Part shown: in pieces, positions 1 through 7,491 of the stretch
Numbering within the stretch: position 1 is the stretch's first letter
How the letters are laid out: every line of letters begins with the position of its first letter
From: Planctomycetota bacterium
Lineage (GTDB): Bacteria > Planctomycetota > UBA1135 > GCA-002686595
Assembly (NCBI GenBank): GCA_028823395.1
Contig: JAPKBO010000013.1
Span: 1-33,172 of the forward strand
Direction: 5' to 3'
Length of the DNA stretch: 33,172 nt
The notes under the pieces: model-generated
The model's database searches: none
Told to the model about the DNA's origin: nothing
The model's input: the letters and a program-made list of their open reading frames with translations, nothing else
Translations under genes and position numbers: made by a program

Positions 1-710
1 AGGAAGCGCCGCGTTCCGGCCACGTCTACGACTTGATCCGGGTCGGCGGCTTGCAAGAGCAAAGGGCATGGGACCCGGCTCGCTTGCTCGATGGCGGCGG
101 CTTGGTTCAGGCAGAACTCCGTGTACAGGCGGGCGGAAATCACTCCCACGGCGAGGGGGTCCTTGCCCAAGGCCTCGATGATCTTGCGATCGTGACTCAA
201 ATCGCTGGGATCGATTTCCGTGGGCAGGGAAAAGCGCGGGAGGAGCCGAGAGAGGACCACTCCCAAAGCATGCTTCCAAAACACAACCTTACCTAGGATT
301 GCTAGACCTGGACTGGAGAGCGCCACCCCGGCCAGATTCCCCCCACGCTCCTGCGCGTAACGAGTTGCGATCAGGCCGCCCATGCTGTGGCCGAGGAGCA
401 AACGCGCAGGCACCCCCCCTAGGTCTAGGGCAAGGTCAAACCCCGCATCCACATCATCGAGATAGTCCTCGAACCTCTCCAAGCAGGCTCGCGGACCTCC
501 CGATTGACCGAAGCCGCGCAGATCAATGGCAAGACACGAATAACCGCCAGCGTTCAAGGTGTCGAAGACATGACCGTAGCGTCCCGAGTGTTCGCCGAGG
601 CCGTGGACCACAACGATTGTTGCGCGCGGATTGGCCGAAGGGCGCCAACGCCAGAACAGCGGTGGGGCTCCCTCTCTCTCCTGACAACCCTCTTGTTGAT
701 CTGCCGGCAT
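1..710 (-). CDS. Alpha/beta hydrolase, monoacylglycerol-lipase-like (3' end outside window)
   Basis: A serine hydrolase of the alpha/beta fold, closest in pattern to the monoacylglycerol lipase / lysophospholipase group (Hydrolase_4). 236 codons are visible and the frame runs off the left edge without a stop. Reading from the ATG at 710: the oxyanion HG near residues 36-37 in VVVHGLGEHSGRY, then AIDLRGFGQSGG (about 61-72), then the nucleophile elbow GHSMGG with Ser109. LLLQAADPDQVVD near 218-230 is the expected place of the catalytic Asp. The catalytic His would lie beyond the window. No signal peptide is seen, so it is probably cytoplasmic. It is the fifth gene of a minus-strand operon: its ATG shares one base with the TGA of the sulfatase-like gene (TGATG), which suggests translational coupling. 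The family is clear; the substrate (acylglycerol, lysolipid or another ester) is not known. Confidence 0.85.
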   Translation of the reverse strand, partial: MPADQQEGCQEREGAPPLFWRWRPSANPRATIVVVHGLGEHSGRYGHVFDTLNAGGYSCLAIDLRGFGQSGGPRACLERFEDYLDDVDAGFDLALDLGGVPARLLLGHSMGGLIATRYAQERGGNLAGVALSSPGLAILGKVVFWKHALGVVLSRLLPRFSLPTEIDPSDLSHDRKIIEALGKDPLAVGVISARLYTEFCLNQAAAIEQASRVPCPLLLQAADPDQVVDVAGTRRF

Positions 711-2173
711 CAGTCTCCGTCCTCGGAACCCAGATATCCGTTGGCCCGCAAAGCCTCCAGCACACTGGGAGGCAAAGAGGCACTCGTGGGTGCTCCCGGT
801 CTGGCCGACACAGCCTCCATCAGCTGGGCCTGCACCTTCAAGAAATTCAGGTGCGCCGTCTGCCCCGCACCCGTTTCGAAATCAACCCGAGCGCGCTGCT
901 CACTTGGATCAAACGACAGGTCGTACCAACGCAGGGGCGCTTCGGGCTGATTCTCGTCCAACAGAATCTTGGTCTTGCCGTCACGCACGGAGCGCATGCG
1001 GTTTCCCACGGAGTACAACTCGCTCACAGCGAGATTGTCGAAACTCAACGCACCTCCGCGGGCGAGATTCAAAAGGCTGTAGCCGCTCGAAGCAGAAGCG
1101 GGCGCGAGATCGGCGAGTTCCAGAAGTGTCGGCCCCACGTCGATGCTGCGGGTCTGAACTTCAACCACCGCCGCATCCAGTGAGGTGGGATACCAGAGCA
1201 CGAAGGGCACGCGGATCAGTTCCTCATAGAGGGTCGTGCGGTGCCCCTTGCCTCCATGATCAAAGAACTCCGTGCCGTGATCGGAGGTGATGGCGAGGAC
1301 CGTGTTGTCCTCCAGCCCAAGGCCGGCAAGCTCATCACGTAGATGACCCAGAAAGCTGTCCGTCCATCCCACTTCGCCGTCGTACAGCGCCATCAACTGC
1401 TGGAGATCCCCAGCAGGCATGTCCGGGCGAATCGACTGATCGAAGAAGAAGTCCTCACCCGTTACCGGTCCGCTGTAGCCCGGATTGAAACGCGTGTTCC
1501 AGGGTGCGGGCGGGGTGAAGTCGTAGTGCACGTCCCAAAAGTGCAGGAATAGAAAGAAGGGCTCGTCTTGCTTCGCCAGCCAGGCGCTGGCGGCAGCGTG
1601 CACCTGTGGGTTGGTCACGCCTGTGTGAGTCCGGGCGTGGGCGCGCGGATCGAGCCCCCAAAGTTCGACCTCAGCCGCACCGAACTCGGCTGCGTCTTCG
1701 GCAACGTAGCGATACTCGTCGAACCCTTGGCCCAACCCGAAAGCGCCGTGCAGGTACGGGCCCGCATAGAAGCCGGCTGTGCTGTAGCCTCCCGACTTAA
1801 AGCGCTCGGCCAGGGTCGTGAACTCGGGTGAGAGGGCCACCCCATCGGACTCCACGCAACCATGGACCGAATCCGGCACAGAGGTGAACAACGAGGCGTG
1901 GGCGGGCAGCGTCCAGGATGAACTGGAAATGTGCTCGCTGAATAGCACCCCCTCTGCGGCAAAACGATCGAGGTTCGGCGTCGTGGGTCGCTCGTAGCCG
2001 TAACATCCCACGTGGTCAGCGCGCAGGCTGTCAATTGAGATGAGGATCACGTTGGGCCGCCGCTCCTCCGAGGAGCAGGCACCTAGCGCGACCAAGACCG
2101 GGATGAGGAGCAGGCTTCGGATCATCGTAGGCATCCTACGGTGCCGATCGCCGTGAGTGCAGGAGCCGTTCAC
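710..2173 (-). CDS. Sulfatase / phosphotransferase-superfamily lipoprotein with Thr nucleophile
   Basis: A member of the sulfatase branch of the alkaline phosphatase superfamily, exported as a lipoprotein. Seen: a hydrophobic stretch ending LGAC (Cys33, lipobox), VILISIDSLRAD (about 42-52, first metal ligand), SSSWTLPAHASLF with Thr88 where true sulfatases have Cys or Ser of C/S-x-P-x-R, and SDHGTEFFDHGGKGH in the second half (metal ligands). A Thr cannot be converted to formylglycine, so a phosphatase, phosphodiesterase or LtaS-like phosphotransferase activity is more likely than sulfate hydrolysis (inference). Start choice: the GTG at 2173 overlaps the upstream stop by 4 bp (GTGA) behind an AGGAAGG. 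The ATG at 2125 also has an AGGA and gives a more compact signal peptide. A paralogue lies at 15632-17263. Confidence 0.85.
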   Translation of the reverse strand: MNGSCTHGDRHRRMPTMIRSLLLIPVLVALGACSSEERRPNVILISIDSLRADHVGCYGYERPTTPNLDRFAAEGVLFSEHISSSSWTLPAHASLFTSVPDSVHGCVESDGVALSPEFTTLAERFKSGGYSTAGFYAGPYLHGAFGLGQGFDEYRYVAEDAAEFGAAEVELWGLDPRAHARTHTGVTNPQVHAAASAWLAKQDEPFFLFLHFWDVHYDFTPPAPWNTRFNPGYSGPVTGEDFFFDQSIRPDMPAGDLQQLMALYDGEVGWTDSFLGHLRDELAGLGLEDNTVLAITSDHGTEFFDHGGKGHRTTLYEELIRVPFVLWYPTSLDAAVVEVQTRSIDVGPTLLELADLAPASASSGYSLLNLARGGALSFDNLAVSELYSVGNRMRSVRDGKTKILLDENQPEAPLRWYDLSFDPSEQRARVDFETGAGQTAHLNFLKVQAQLMEAVSARPGAPTSASLPPSVLEALRANGYLGSEDGD

Positions 2174-4467
2174 GGGCCTTCCTGATAGGGCTTTTGTTGA
2201 CGGTAAAGCTCAAGGCGTGCCTGCATCGAGGAGCGCAGGTCCGCGCCGGTTTCAGCAGGCAACTTGCCGAGAGCAAGCTCCTGCGTCCGTTGCGCCTCTT
2301 CCCACTCCCCCGCGCAAGCCAGAGAGGCAGCCAAGGTATCGAGCAGGAAGGGATCGTGTTCGCCAGCCTGCTTGACCAAAGCGCGGGCCACACGCACGGC
2401 CTCGGGCCCGTTGCGCAGGGATGCGTCCCGCGTGGTAGCGAGCAGCCAAGCCAAGACAAGCTGCGCCCCCACGTGCTCGGGCTCGGCTTCTAGCATGGCC
2501 CGGGCATGCACTACGGCCTGTGCGTGCTGGCCGGTGCGCTGCAGCAGGGCGACAAGAGCCCCGCGCGCCTGCTCGTGCTGACCATCGCGGATCAGCTCCG
2601 CCTCGTAGGAAGATTGAGCCTCCTCCGCCATCGCCAGACGCTCGAACGCCACGCCACGGTTGAAGTTCACGTCCGCGGCGCCCGGGTCCAGGTGGAGGAC
2701 GCGCTCGAAGTGGGCCAGGGCACGCTCCGGTTCGCCCAACTGCACCAAGCAGCCGCCCGCACCCAACTCGGCATCCACGTCATTGCGATCAATGGCAATG
2801 GCGCAACGGAAGAACTCAAGAGCGGATTTGGGTTGCCCGGCGCGAGCCAGGGCCAAACCAAGAGCGCACTGTGTGGATCCATCCCCTGGGCGCTGCTCGG
2901 CCAGAAGCTGAAGTTCGGCCAAGGCCGCAACGGGATCGGTCTCCATTCGCAGTCGCGCCAATTCCAGATCGGCTTGGGGGTGACCATGGCCGCGGGCCAG
3001 TTCCCAGTGCCGGCGAGCCTCTTCCAGCTGACCCAGTTTTTCATGGGCCGATCCCACTCGTAGCTCGTACTCGGCGCGGTAGCGCGCCACGGGCTCCAAC
3101 CCAAACCACGGATTGGCGAAGACGCCCAAGGCACCTAGGGCGATGGGCCACGCCAAGGACCAACGCAAGCGCCCCTTGGCGAGATAATCGTAGAGCTCGG
3201 TGACCATCCACGCCGCTAAGAGAGCCATGGCGGGCAAGGCCGGAAGGCGATAACGCGGAGAATAGAAGAAGGCCAAACAGACACCCAGTGCCAAGAATAC
3301 GAAGGCCGCTTCGGGAAAGTAGCGGCGTGGATCGCGCAGAAGCAGCAGGAGTGCAGCGACGAGGGCGGGCAGCACCAGCAGGGACTCTGGAAGCGCGGCG
3401 GCGTACAGACGCGAAGCCGAACCATCCTGCTTCTCCAAGGATGGGACGTACATCTCCCCGTGCACCGAAGAGGTCATGAAATACCACCCCTTGCGCAAGA
3501 GCACTTTGAAAGCCTGACCGGGATGGTCGCCCCACCACTGAAGAGCACGGCCCGAAAAGTGAGCGCTCACGTCAGACCAACCAATCTCCTCTCCGCTGGC
3601 TGCAAGTTGAGCCTGGTCGAACGCATCCCGCTCGTGCACGCGCTTGTCACCCGAGACACCGTGGGGCGAAAAGGTCCCATCCGCTGTGGGGTTATTACCG
3701 TGATAGAAAGTGATGCCCCCGTGGGCCGTGATCGCGATCAACTCCCCACTCGCCCGCCAGTTGTGCACGGTCGCAGGACTGATGGTCAGCACGCCCGCTA
3801 GGAGAAAGGTCAGCGCATGCTTAAGGGTGGGGCCCGGGTACAGCGCCATCCACAGAGCCATCACGAGGACGATGGCCTGAGCGGGAGGCCAGGCGAGAGC
3901 GGTGAGGCCCGCCAAGAGACCCGCCGCACCTGCAGCCTTGAGCCGGGGCCGTGTGGAATAAACCGTCAGAGCTGCCAGGGTCGCTGCCACAAGTAAGGTC
4001 TGCAGCGGGCCCGCCAGAATCCTTAGGTTCGCATAGGCCGGCCCCTGGGCAAGAAGCCACAGGGCGGCGGCAAGCAATCCGGTGCGCCCATCAAATCGCT
4101 CCCGGCCCACCCACCAAATCAGGGTGGACGTGCAAAGGTGCATGACAAGCTGAATGAGATAGACGGCCGTAAGGCCCGCACCCAAGCTGCGCAGGACACC
4201 GAGAAAGTAGGGGTACAAAGGGGCGGCGAAGAACGGCGTTTCGCTCTGCCATTGACCCGAGGCGAGCACGCCAGCCCAATCCCAGTAGACCTCGGCATCC
4301 ACTAGCGGAACCCGGGCCAAGGGCGCGCCTGCAAGCTGCTGTGCAAGGATCCAACCATGCACCAAGGCGCCAAGGCCCAAGAGGATCAGCAACCAATGTG
4401 GACTGTCCCAGTTGCGCGGCACCCGAGACCCTTCCTTGGTCTGGTGCACCTTGCCCAAACTAGTCAT
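2170..4467 (-). CDS. GT-C membrane glycosyltransferase with C-terminal TPR domain
   Basis: A polytopic membrane glycosyltransferase of the GT-C / PMT_2-like type fused to tetratricopeptide repeats (765 aa). The first membrane helix is near residues 25-42. An acidic motif follows in the first external loop (DAEVYWDWA, Asp57/Glu59), the usual position of the GT-C catalytic acid, and then roughly ten further hydrophobic segments. From about residue 468 to 745 the protein is helical with some seven TPR units (for example GQLEEARRHWELA and GEPERALAHFERVLHLDP). GT-C enzymes normally use polyprenyl-phosphate sugars and act on the outer face of the inner membrane. A longer reading up to 4767 exists, but those first 100 residues are an out-of-frame reading of the preceding gene; the ATG at 4467 overlaps its stop by 8 bp (ATGACTAG). 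Acceptor unknown. Confidence 0.85.
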   Translation of the reverse strand: MTSLGKVHQTKEGSRVPRNWDSPHWLLILLGLGALVHGWILAQQLAGAPLARVPLVDAEVYWDWAGVLASGQWQSETPFFAAPLYPYFLGVLRSLGAGLTAVYLIQLVMHLCTSTLIWWVGRERFDGRTGLLAAALWLLAQGPAYANLRILAGPLQTLLVAATLAALTVYSTRPRLKAAGAAGLLAGLTALAWPPAQAIVLVMALWMALYPGPTLKHALTFLLAGVLTISPATVHNWRASGELIAITAHGGITFYHGNNPTADGTFSPHGVSGDKRVHERDAFDQAQLAASGEEIGWSDVSAHFSGRALQWWGDHPGQAFKVLLRKGWYFMTSSVHGEMYVPSLEKQDGSASRLYAAALPESLLVLPALVAALLLLLRDPRRYFPEAAFVFLALGVCLAFFYSPRYRLPALPAMALLAAWMVTELYDYLAKGRLRWSLAWPIALGALGVFANPWFGLEPVARYRAEYELRVGSAHEKLGQLEEARRHWELARGHGHPQADLELARLRMETDPVAALAELQLLAEQRPGDGSTQCALGLALARAGQPKSALEFFRCAIAIDRNDVDAELGAGGCLVQLGEPERALAHFERVLHLDPGAADVNFNRGVAFERLAMAEEAQSSYEAELIRDGQHEQARGALVALLQRTGQHAQAVVHARAMLEAEPEHVGAQLVLAWLLATTRDASLRNGPEAVRVARALVKQAGEHDPFLLDTLAASLACAGEWEEAQRTQELALGKLPAETGADLRSSMQARLELYRQQKPYQEGP

Positions 4468-6178
4468 CCGAATCGGTCCGAGAGAGACCGGAACCCTGGG
4501 TAATGGAAATGCGTCCCGCTTCGACGCCGGTGAAAGACTCTTGTGAACCATCAGGCCAGGTGACCTGCAACTCATCCACCTGGGAGGCCTCGCCCAGACC
4601 CCAGTGGAGGGTCGCGGGACCGACCGAAAGGAATCCGCTCTGCGTCCCGCACAGACGCAACATCTTCTTCTCCCCCACGCGCGCCACGACCCGCGCGCCG
4701 ATGGCGCCCGTGTTGGCCCCCTTGCCCACGAGATTCGCGTGCAGGGAATGGCCCAAACCCACCCCATTGTTCAAGAGCAAGGAAGGCGGGCCATCCAGGT
4801 TGCCCACCAACAGGTCTAGATCCCCATCTCCGTCCACGTCCCCCACTGCGGCCCCCCGACTGGCGGCCTGCAACTCAAAACCCGGTCCTCCCCCGCCGGC
4901 GGGGACTCCAAACCGCCCATCGGCGGAGTTCTCGAAGATCGAATTGCGCTGCAAGTAGATCGTCTCTTGGCGGCCCAGCGCGTCCACCTGGGGAAACACG
5001 TGGCCGTTGGCAGCGAACAGGTCAAGGTCGCCGTCTGCATCGAAGTCCGCAAAGGCACAGGCCCAGCCAAGCAGGGGCATGGTTGTCTGCTGCAAGCGCG
5101 CGCGCGCCGTCCCGTCCCGGAACATCCCACGCTCGGTGCGACGGTAGAGGCTGAAGTAGTCCTCGGAGAAGTTGGTGACGTACAGGTCACTCTGCAGATC
5201 CCCGTCATAGTCTCCAACCGCCACCCCCATGCCGGCCTGGGGGTCGCCGCTTGCACTAAGAGCCACTCCGGCTCGGGCGGAGAGATCCTCAAAGGTCCCA
5301 TCGCCCTTGTTCCGCCAGAGCAGGTTGGGGTTGGAGTCATTGGCCACGTAGAGATCCGGCCAGCCATCCTGGTCGTAGTCAAAGGTGACGGCTTGGAAAC
5401 CAAACATGGCCACAGATCCGATCCCGCTGGACTCAGTTACATCCGCGAAGGTGCCATCGCCCTGATTCCTGAAGAGCCTGTCTGCCTCGCCGTCCAGCCC
5501 CAGGGGGCCGTAGTAGACCTCCTGGTTGTAGTACTGCATACGTAGATTCTGCTCGTGCACAGTCTGCAGATCGAAGTCGATGTGATTGACCACGTACAGG
5601 TCCAGGTCCCCATCGCGGTCGTAGTCAAAAAACACCGAGCCAGTGCTCCACTCCTCAACCGCTACGCCGGCGTTGGCTGCAACGTCTTCAAAGTGACCCG
5701 CGCCATCATTGCGATACAACCGGTTTGCGCCGCGGTTGGTGACGTAGAGATCAAGATCTGAGTCTCCGTCATAATCGGCGGCGTTCACCCCATAGGACCA
5801 GAGGGTGTCCCCGAGGCCGGAACCTTGGGTGGCCTCAGCGAAGCGGCCCTGGCCATCGCCAAGGTAGAGCGCGTTGGCAACGGACTCATCACTGCCCTGC
5901 TCTGGACCGCCGTTGGTCAGGTAGACGTCCAGATGACCATCGCCATTCAGGTCCACGAGAGCCAGGCCCGCAGCGAAGGACTCGTGGATCAGGTTCTTGC
6001 CCGCAGAGCCGTTGCGCTGCTGAAATGCGCCGAGCCCGGAGGCTGCCGTCCCGTCGACAAAATGCAGTGCGCTCGGGGCTGGAGTGGAGGTTAGGTCCGA
6101 GGCTGAACCCTCAGGCACCGAAGCCTCTTGCGGCCCGCAGGACGCGAGCAGGCAGATGAGAATCCAGGCGCGCTTCAT
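4460..6178 (-). CDS. FG-GAP/VCBS repeat lipoprotein with ASPIC/UnbV domain (CRTAC1-like)
   Basis: A predicted surface or periplasmic beta-propeller protein of 572 aa. The N-terminus (MKRAWILICLLASC) is a short lipoprotein signal with Cys15. Seven FG-GAP/VCBS repeats each carry an Asp-rich calcium-binding-type loop: DLNGDGHLD, DYDGDSDLD, DYDRDGDLD, DYDQDGWPD, DYDGDLQSD, DFDADGDLD and DVDGDGDLD. The fifth is atypical. Seven repeats fit one closed seven-bladed propeller. The C-terminus is an ASPIC/UnbV domain (GAIGARVVARVG, SGFLSVGPATLHWGLG, VTWPDGSQESFTG). Such proteins are common in Planctomycetota and related bacteria; their role is poorly defined, with adhesion or ligand binding the usual guess. 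The start ATG overlaps the stop of the TPR gene by 4 bp (ATGA), and the end overlaps the glycosyltransferase start by 8 bp. It could be the partner or acceptor of that enzyme (inference). Confidence 0.9.
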   Translation of the reverse strand: MKRAWILICLLASCGPQEASVPEGSASDLTSTPAPSALHFVDGTAASGLGAFQQRNGSAGKNLIHESFAAGLALVDLNGDGHLDVYLTNGGPEQGSDESVANALYLGDGQGRFAEATQGSGLGDTLWSYGVNAADYDGDSDLDLYVTNRGANRLYRNDGAGHFEDVAANAGVAVEEWSTGSVFFDYDRDGDLDLYVVNHIDFDLQTVHEQNLRMQYYNQEVYYGPLGLDGEADRLFRNQGDGTFADVTESSGIGSVAMFGFQAVTFDYDQDGWPDLYVANDSNPNLLWRNKGDGTFEDLSARAGVALSASGDPQAGMGVAVGDYDGDLQSDLYVTNFSEDYFSLYRRTERGMFRDGTARARLQQTTMPLLGWACAFADFDADGDLDLFAANGHVFPQVDALGRQETIYLQRNSIFENSADGRFGVPAGGGGPGFELQAASRGAAVGDVDGDGDLDLLVGNLDGPPSLLLNNGVGLGHSLHANLVGKGANTGAIGARVVARVGEKKMLRLCGTQSGFLSVGPATLHWGLGEASQVDELQVTWPDGSQESFTGVEAGRISITQGSGLSRTDSDD

Positions 6179-7437
6179 TTCCCTTCACCCAGAATGAAGT
6201 TCAGCGAGCCCGTGGCTGCGGCATTTGTAGGATCAATGGCGAGCACGCGGCGATAGGCCGCGGTAGCCTCCTCGCGACGATTCGCACCGTAGTGCACCTC
6301 AGCCTGGCCGAGGTGCGCATCGACGAGGTTGGGGTCATTGACCAAGGCCAGGGCATAGGCCTTCAAGGCAGCATCGGGGCGCTGTAACTGCATTAGGAGG
6401 ACGCCATTTTGAAAGTGCAGAGCCGCATCGCCCGGGGCAAGCGCAAGAGCCTGAGCCATGCGCCCGAGAGCTCCATCGGCGTCGCCAGACTCGGCCAGAA
6501 CAAAAGCCAACTCGCGCAAGGGAACGATATTGGCAGGGGCGTATTGGACGGCCAGCTGCAGGTTCGCACGAGCGGCGGGCAATCGCCCGAGTCCGAATTG
6601 CGCGCGCCCCAGACGCTCCAGAATGGTGGCGTCACGGGGGAGCAGCTCCTTGGCGCGCTGCAGCCAATCCGTGCATTCCTCAGCCCGCTGCAACTGGAAT
6701 AGGTACAAACCGACGGCACGCACACCCTGAGCGTCCTCCGGATGCATCCGCACGTGCCTTTGCGCGTCAGACAGAGCCTGATCGATTTCATTCCAGTGAT
6801 CAAATTGCGCACGGGCCGCATCCGCACCGGCCTCATCACCTAGACCACGCAGCACCTTCGCAAGCCGGAAGTAGGCATCGTCATAGGTGGGCCGAATGGC
6901 GATGGCTGAGTTGAAAGCCTGACCGGCGGCTTCAAGCTCGCCCTCAAGATCGAGGAGGCAGCCGTAACCGAAGAACAGTTCGGGGTCGCTTGCCTGCCGC
7001 GAGAGCGCACGCTCGAAGCAACCCCGCGCCTGATCAAGATTCCCCATACCGAGGGCAAGAGTCCCCATGCGACGCCAGACGAGAGGGTCTTCGTGTCCCA
7101 GTCCCGTGGCAACGCGATAGTGTGCGAGGGCCGCCTCGCTATTCAGTGCCAACTCCTGAGTACGCCCTGCCATGAGCCGATGTTGCACCTCATTGGGTGC
7201 AAGACGTACGGACTCTTCAAGGGAGTCGATAGCGGCTTGGAGAGTCTCATAGTCCGGCGTCTCCAGGTGTTCCTGCACCTTTGCACTTCCTCTCTCAAAC
7301 GCAGCGCGGGCGCCTTCTAGATCGATCTTGGGTGGGGAGTCTGACCCGCTAGATAGACCCTCGCTGCAGGCCCCTAGGGAGAGCAGCAGGTACACAGCCA
7401 GGGCGGTGATGGGGGTCGATGTAGCGAAACGGGGCAT
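6175..7437 (-). CDS. Tetratricopeptide-repeat lipoprotein
   Basis: A 420-aa exported TPR protein, first gene of the five-gene minus-strand operon. The N-terminus MPRFATSTPITALAVYLLLSLGAC is a lipoprotein signal peptide with lipobox LGAC. The remainder is almost entirely TPR: about eight to nine 34-residue helical pairs, such as NLDQARGCFERALSRQASDP, GRLPAARANLQLAVQYAP and NRREEATAAYRRVLAIDP. TPR proteins bind other proteins and have no catalytic role, so this one is probably a scaffold for an envelope complex. An AGGA lies about 10 bp upstream of the ATG, overlapping a GCTAGGAT element at 7447-7454 that could instead be a -10 box giving a near-leaderless transcript. The last codons overlap the next gene by 4 bp. 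A start further downstream would remove the signal peptide, so 7437 is preferred. Confidence 0.88.
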   Translation of the reverse strand: MPRFATSTPITALAVYLLLSLGACSEGLSSGSDSPPKIDLEGARAAFERGSAKVQEHLETPDYETLQAAIDSLEESVRLAPNEVQHRLMAGRTQELALNSEAALAHYRVATGLGHEDPLVWRRMGTLALGMGNLDQARGCFERALSRQASDPELFFGYGCLLDLEGELEAAGQAFNSAIAIRPTYDDAYFRLAKVLRGLGDEAGADAARAQFDHWNEIDQALSDAQRHVRMHPEDAQGVRAVGLYLFQLQRAEECTDWLQRAKELLPRDATILERLGRAQFGLGRLPAARANLQLAVQYAPANIVPLRELAFVLAESGDADGALGRMAQALALAPGDAALHFQNGVLLMQLQRPDAALKAYALALVNDPNLVDAHLGQAEVHYGANRREEATAAYRRVLAIDPTNAAATGSLNFILGEGK

Positions 7438-7446
7438 AGAGCGCGG

Positions 7447-7454
7447 ATCCTAGC
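7447..7454 (-). promoter_or_regulatory. Candidate -10 element of the five-gene operon
   Basis: GCTAGGAT on the minus strand, 9 bp before the ATG at 7437. Its TAGGAT matches the TANNNT pattern seen upstream of several other genes in this window. At this distance transcription would begin at or just before the start codon. The same bases contain AGGA, so a ribosome binding site is the competing explanation. No convincing -35 box is visible. Confidence 0.3.
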
Positions 7455-7460
7455 ATCTGA

Positions 7461-7468
7461 CCTACGAT
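7461..7468 (+). promoter_or_regulatory. Candidate -10 element of the UPRTase-like gene
   Basis: CCTACGAT lies 23 bp before the ATG at 7492, the same distance at which similar TANNNT elements precede three other genes here (see 12314, 24469 and 32116). It sits in the 54 bp gap between divergent genes, only 6 bp from the opposing element at 7447-7454, so the two promoters would overlap. No -35 box is recognised. Confidence 0.3.
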
Positions 7469-7491
7469 CAACCGAGAAGCCTGCGAGTACC

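Noticed and set aside
299-1183. A 294-codon plus-strand frame at the left end
   Set aside because: It covers the alpha/beta hydrolase and sulfatase-like genes of the minus strand, both with intact catalytic motifs.
4468-4767. The 100-codon upstream extension of the glycosyltransferase-TPR frame
   Set aside because: It overlaps the ASPIC domain of the preceding gene in another frame and is Arg/Trp-rich shadow sequence; the ATG at 4467 fits the overlapping operon pattern.
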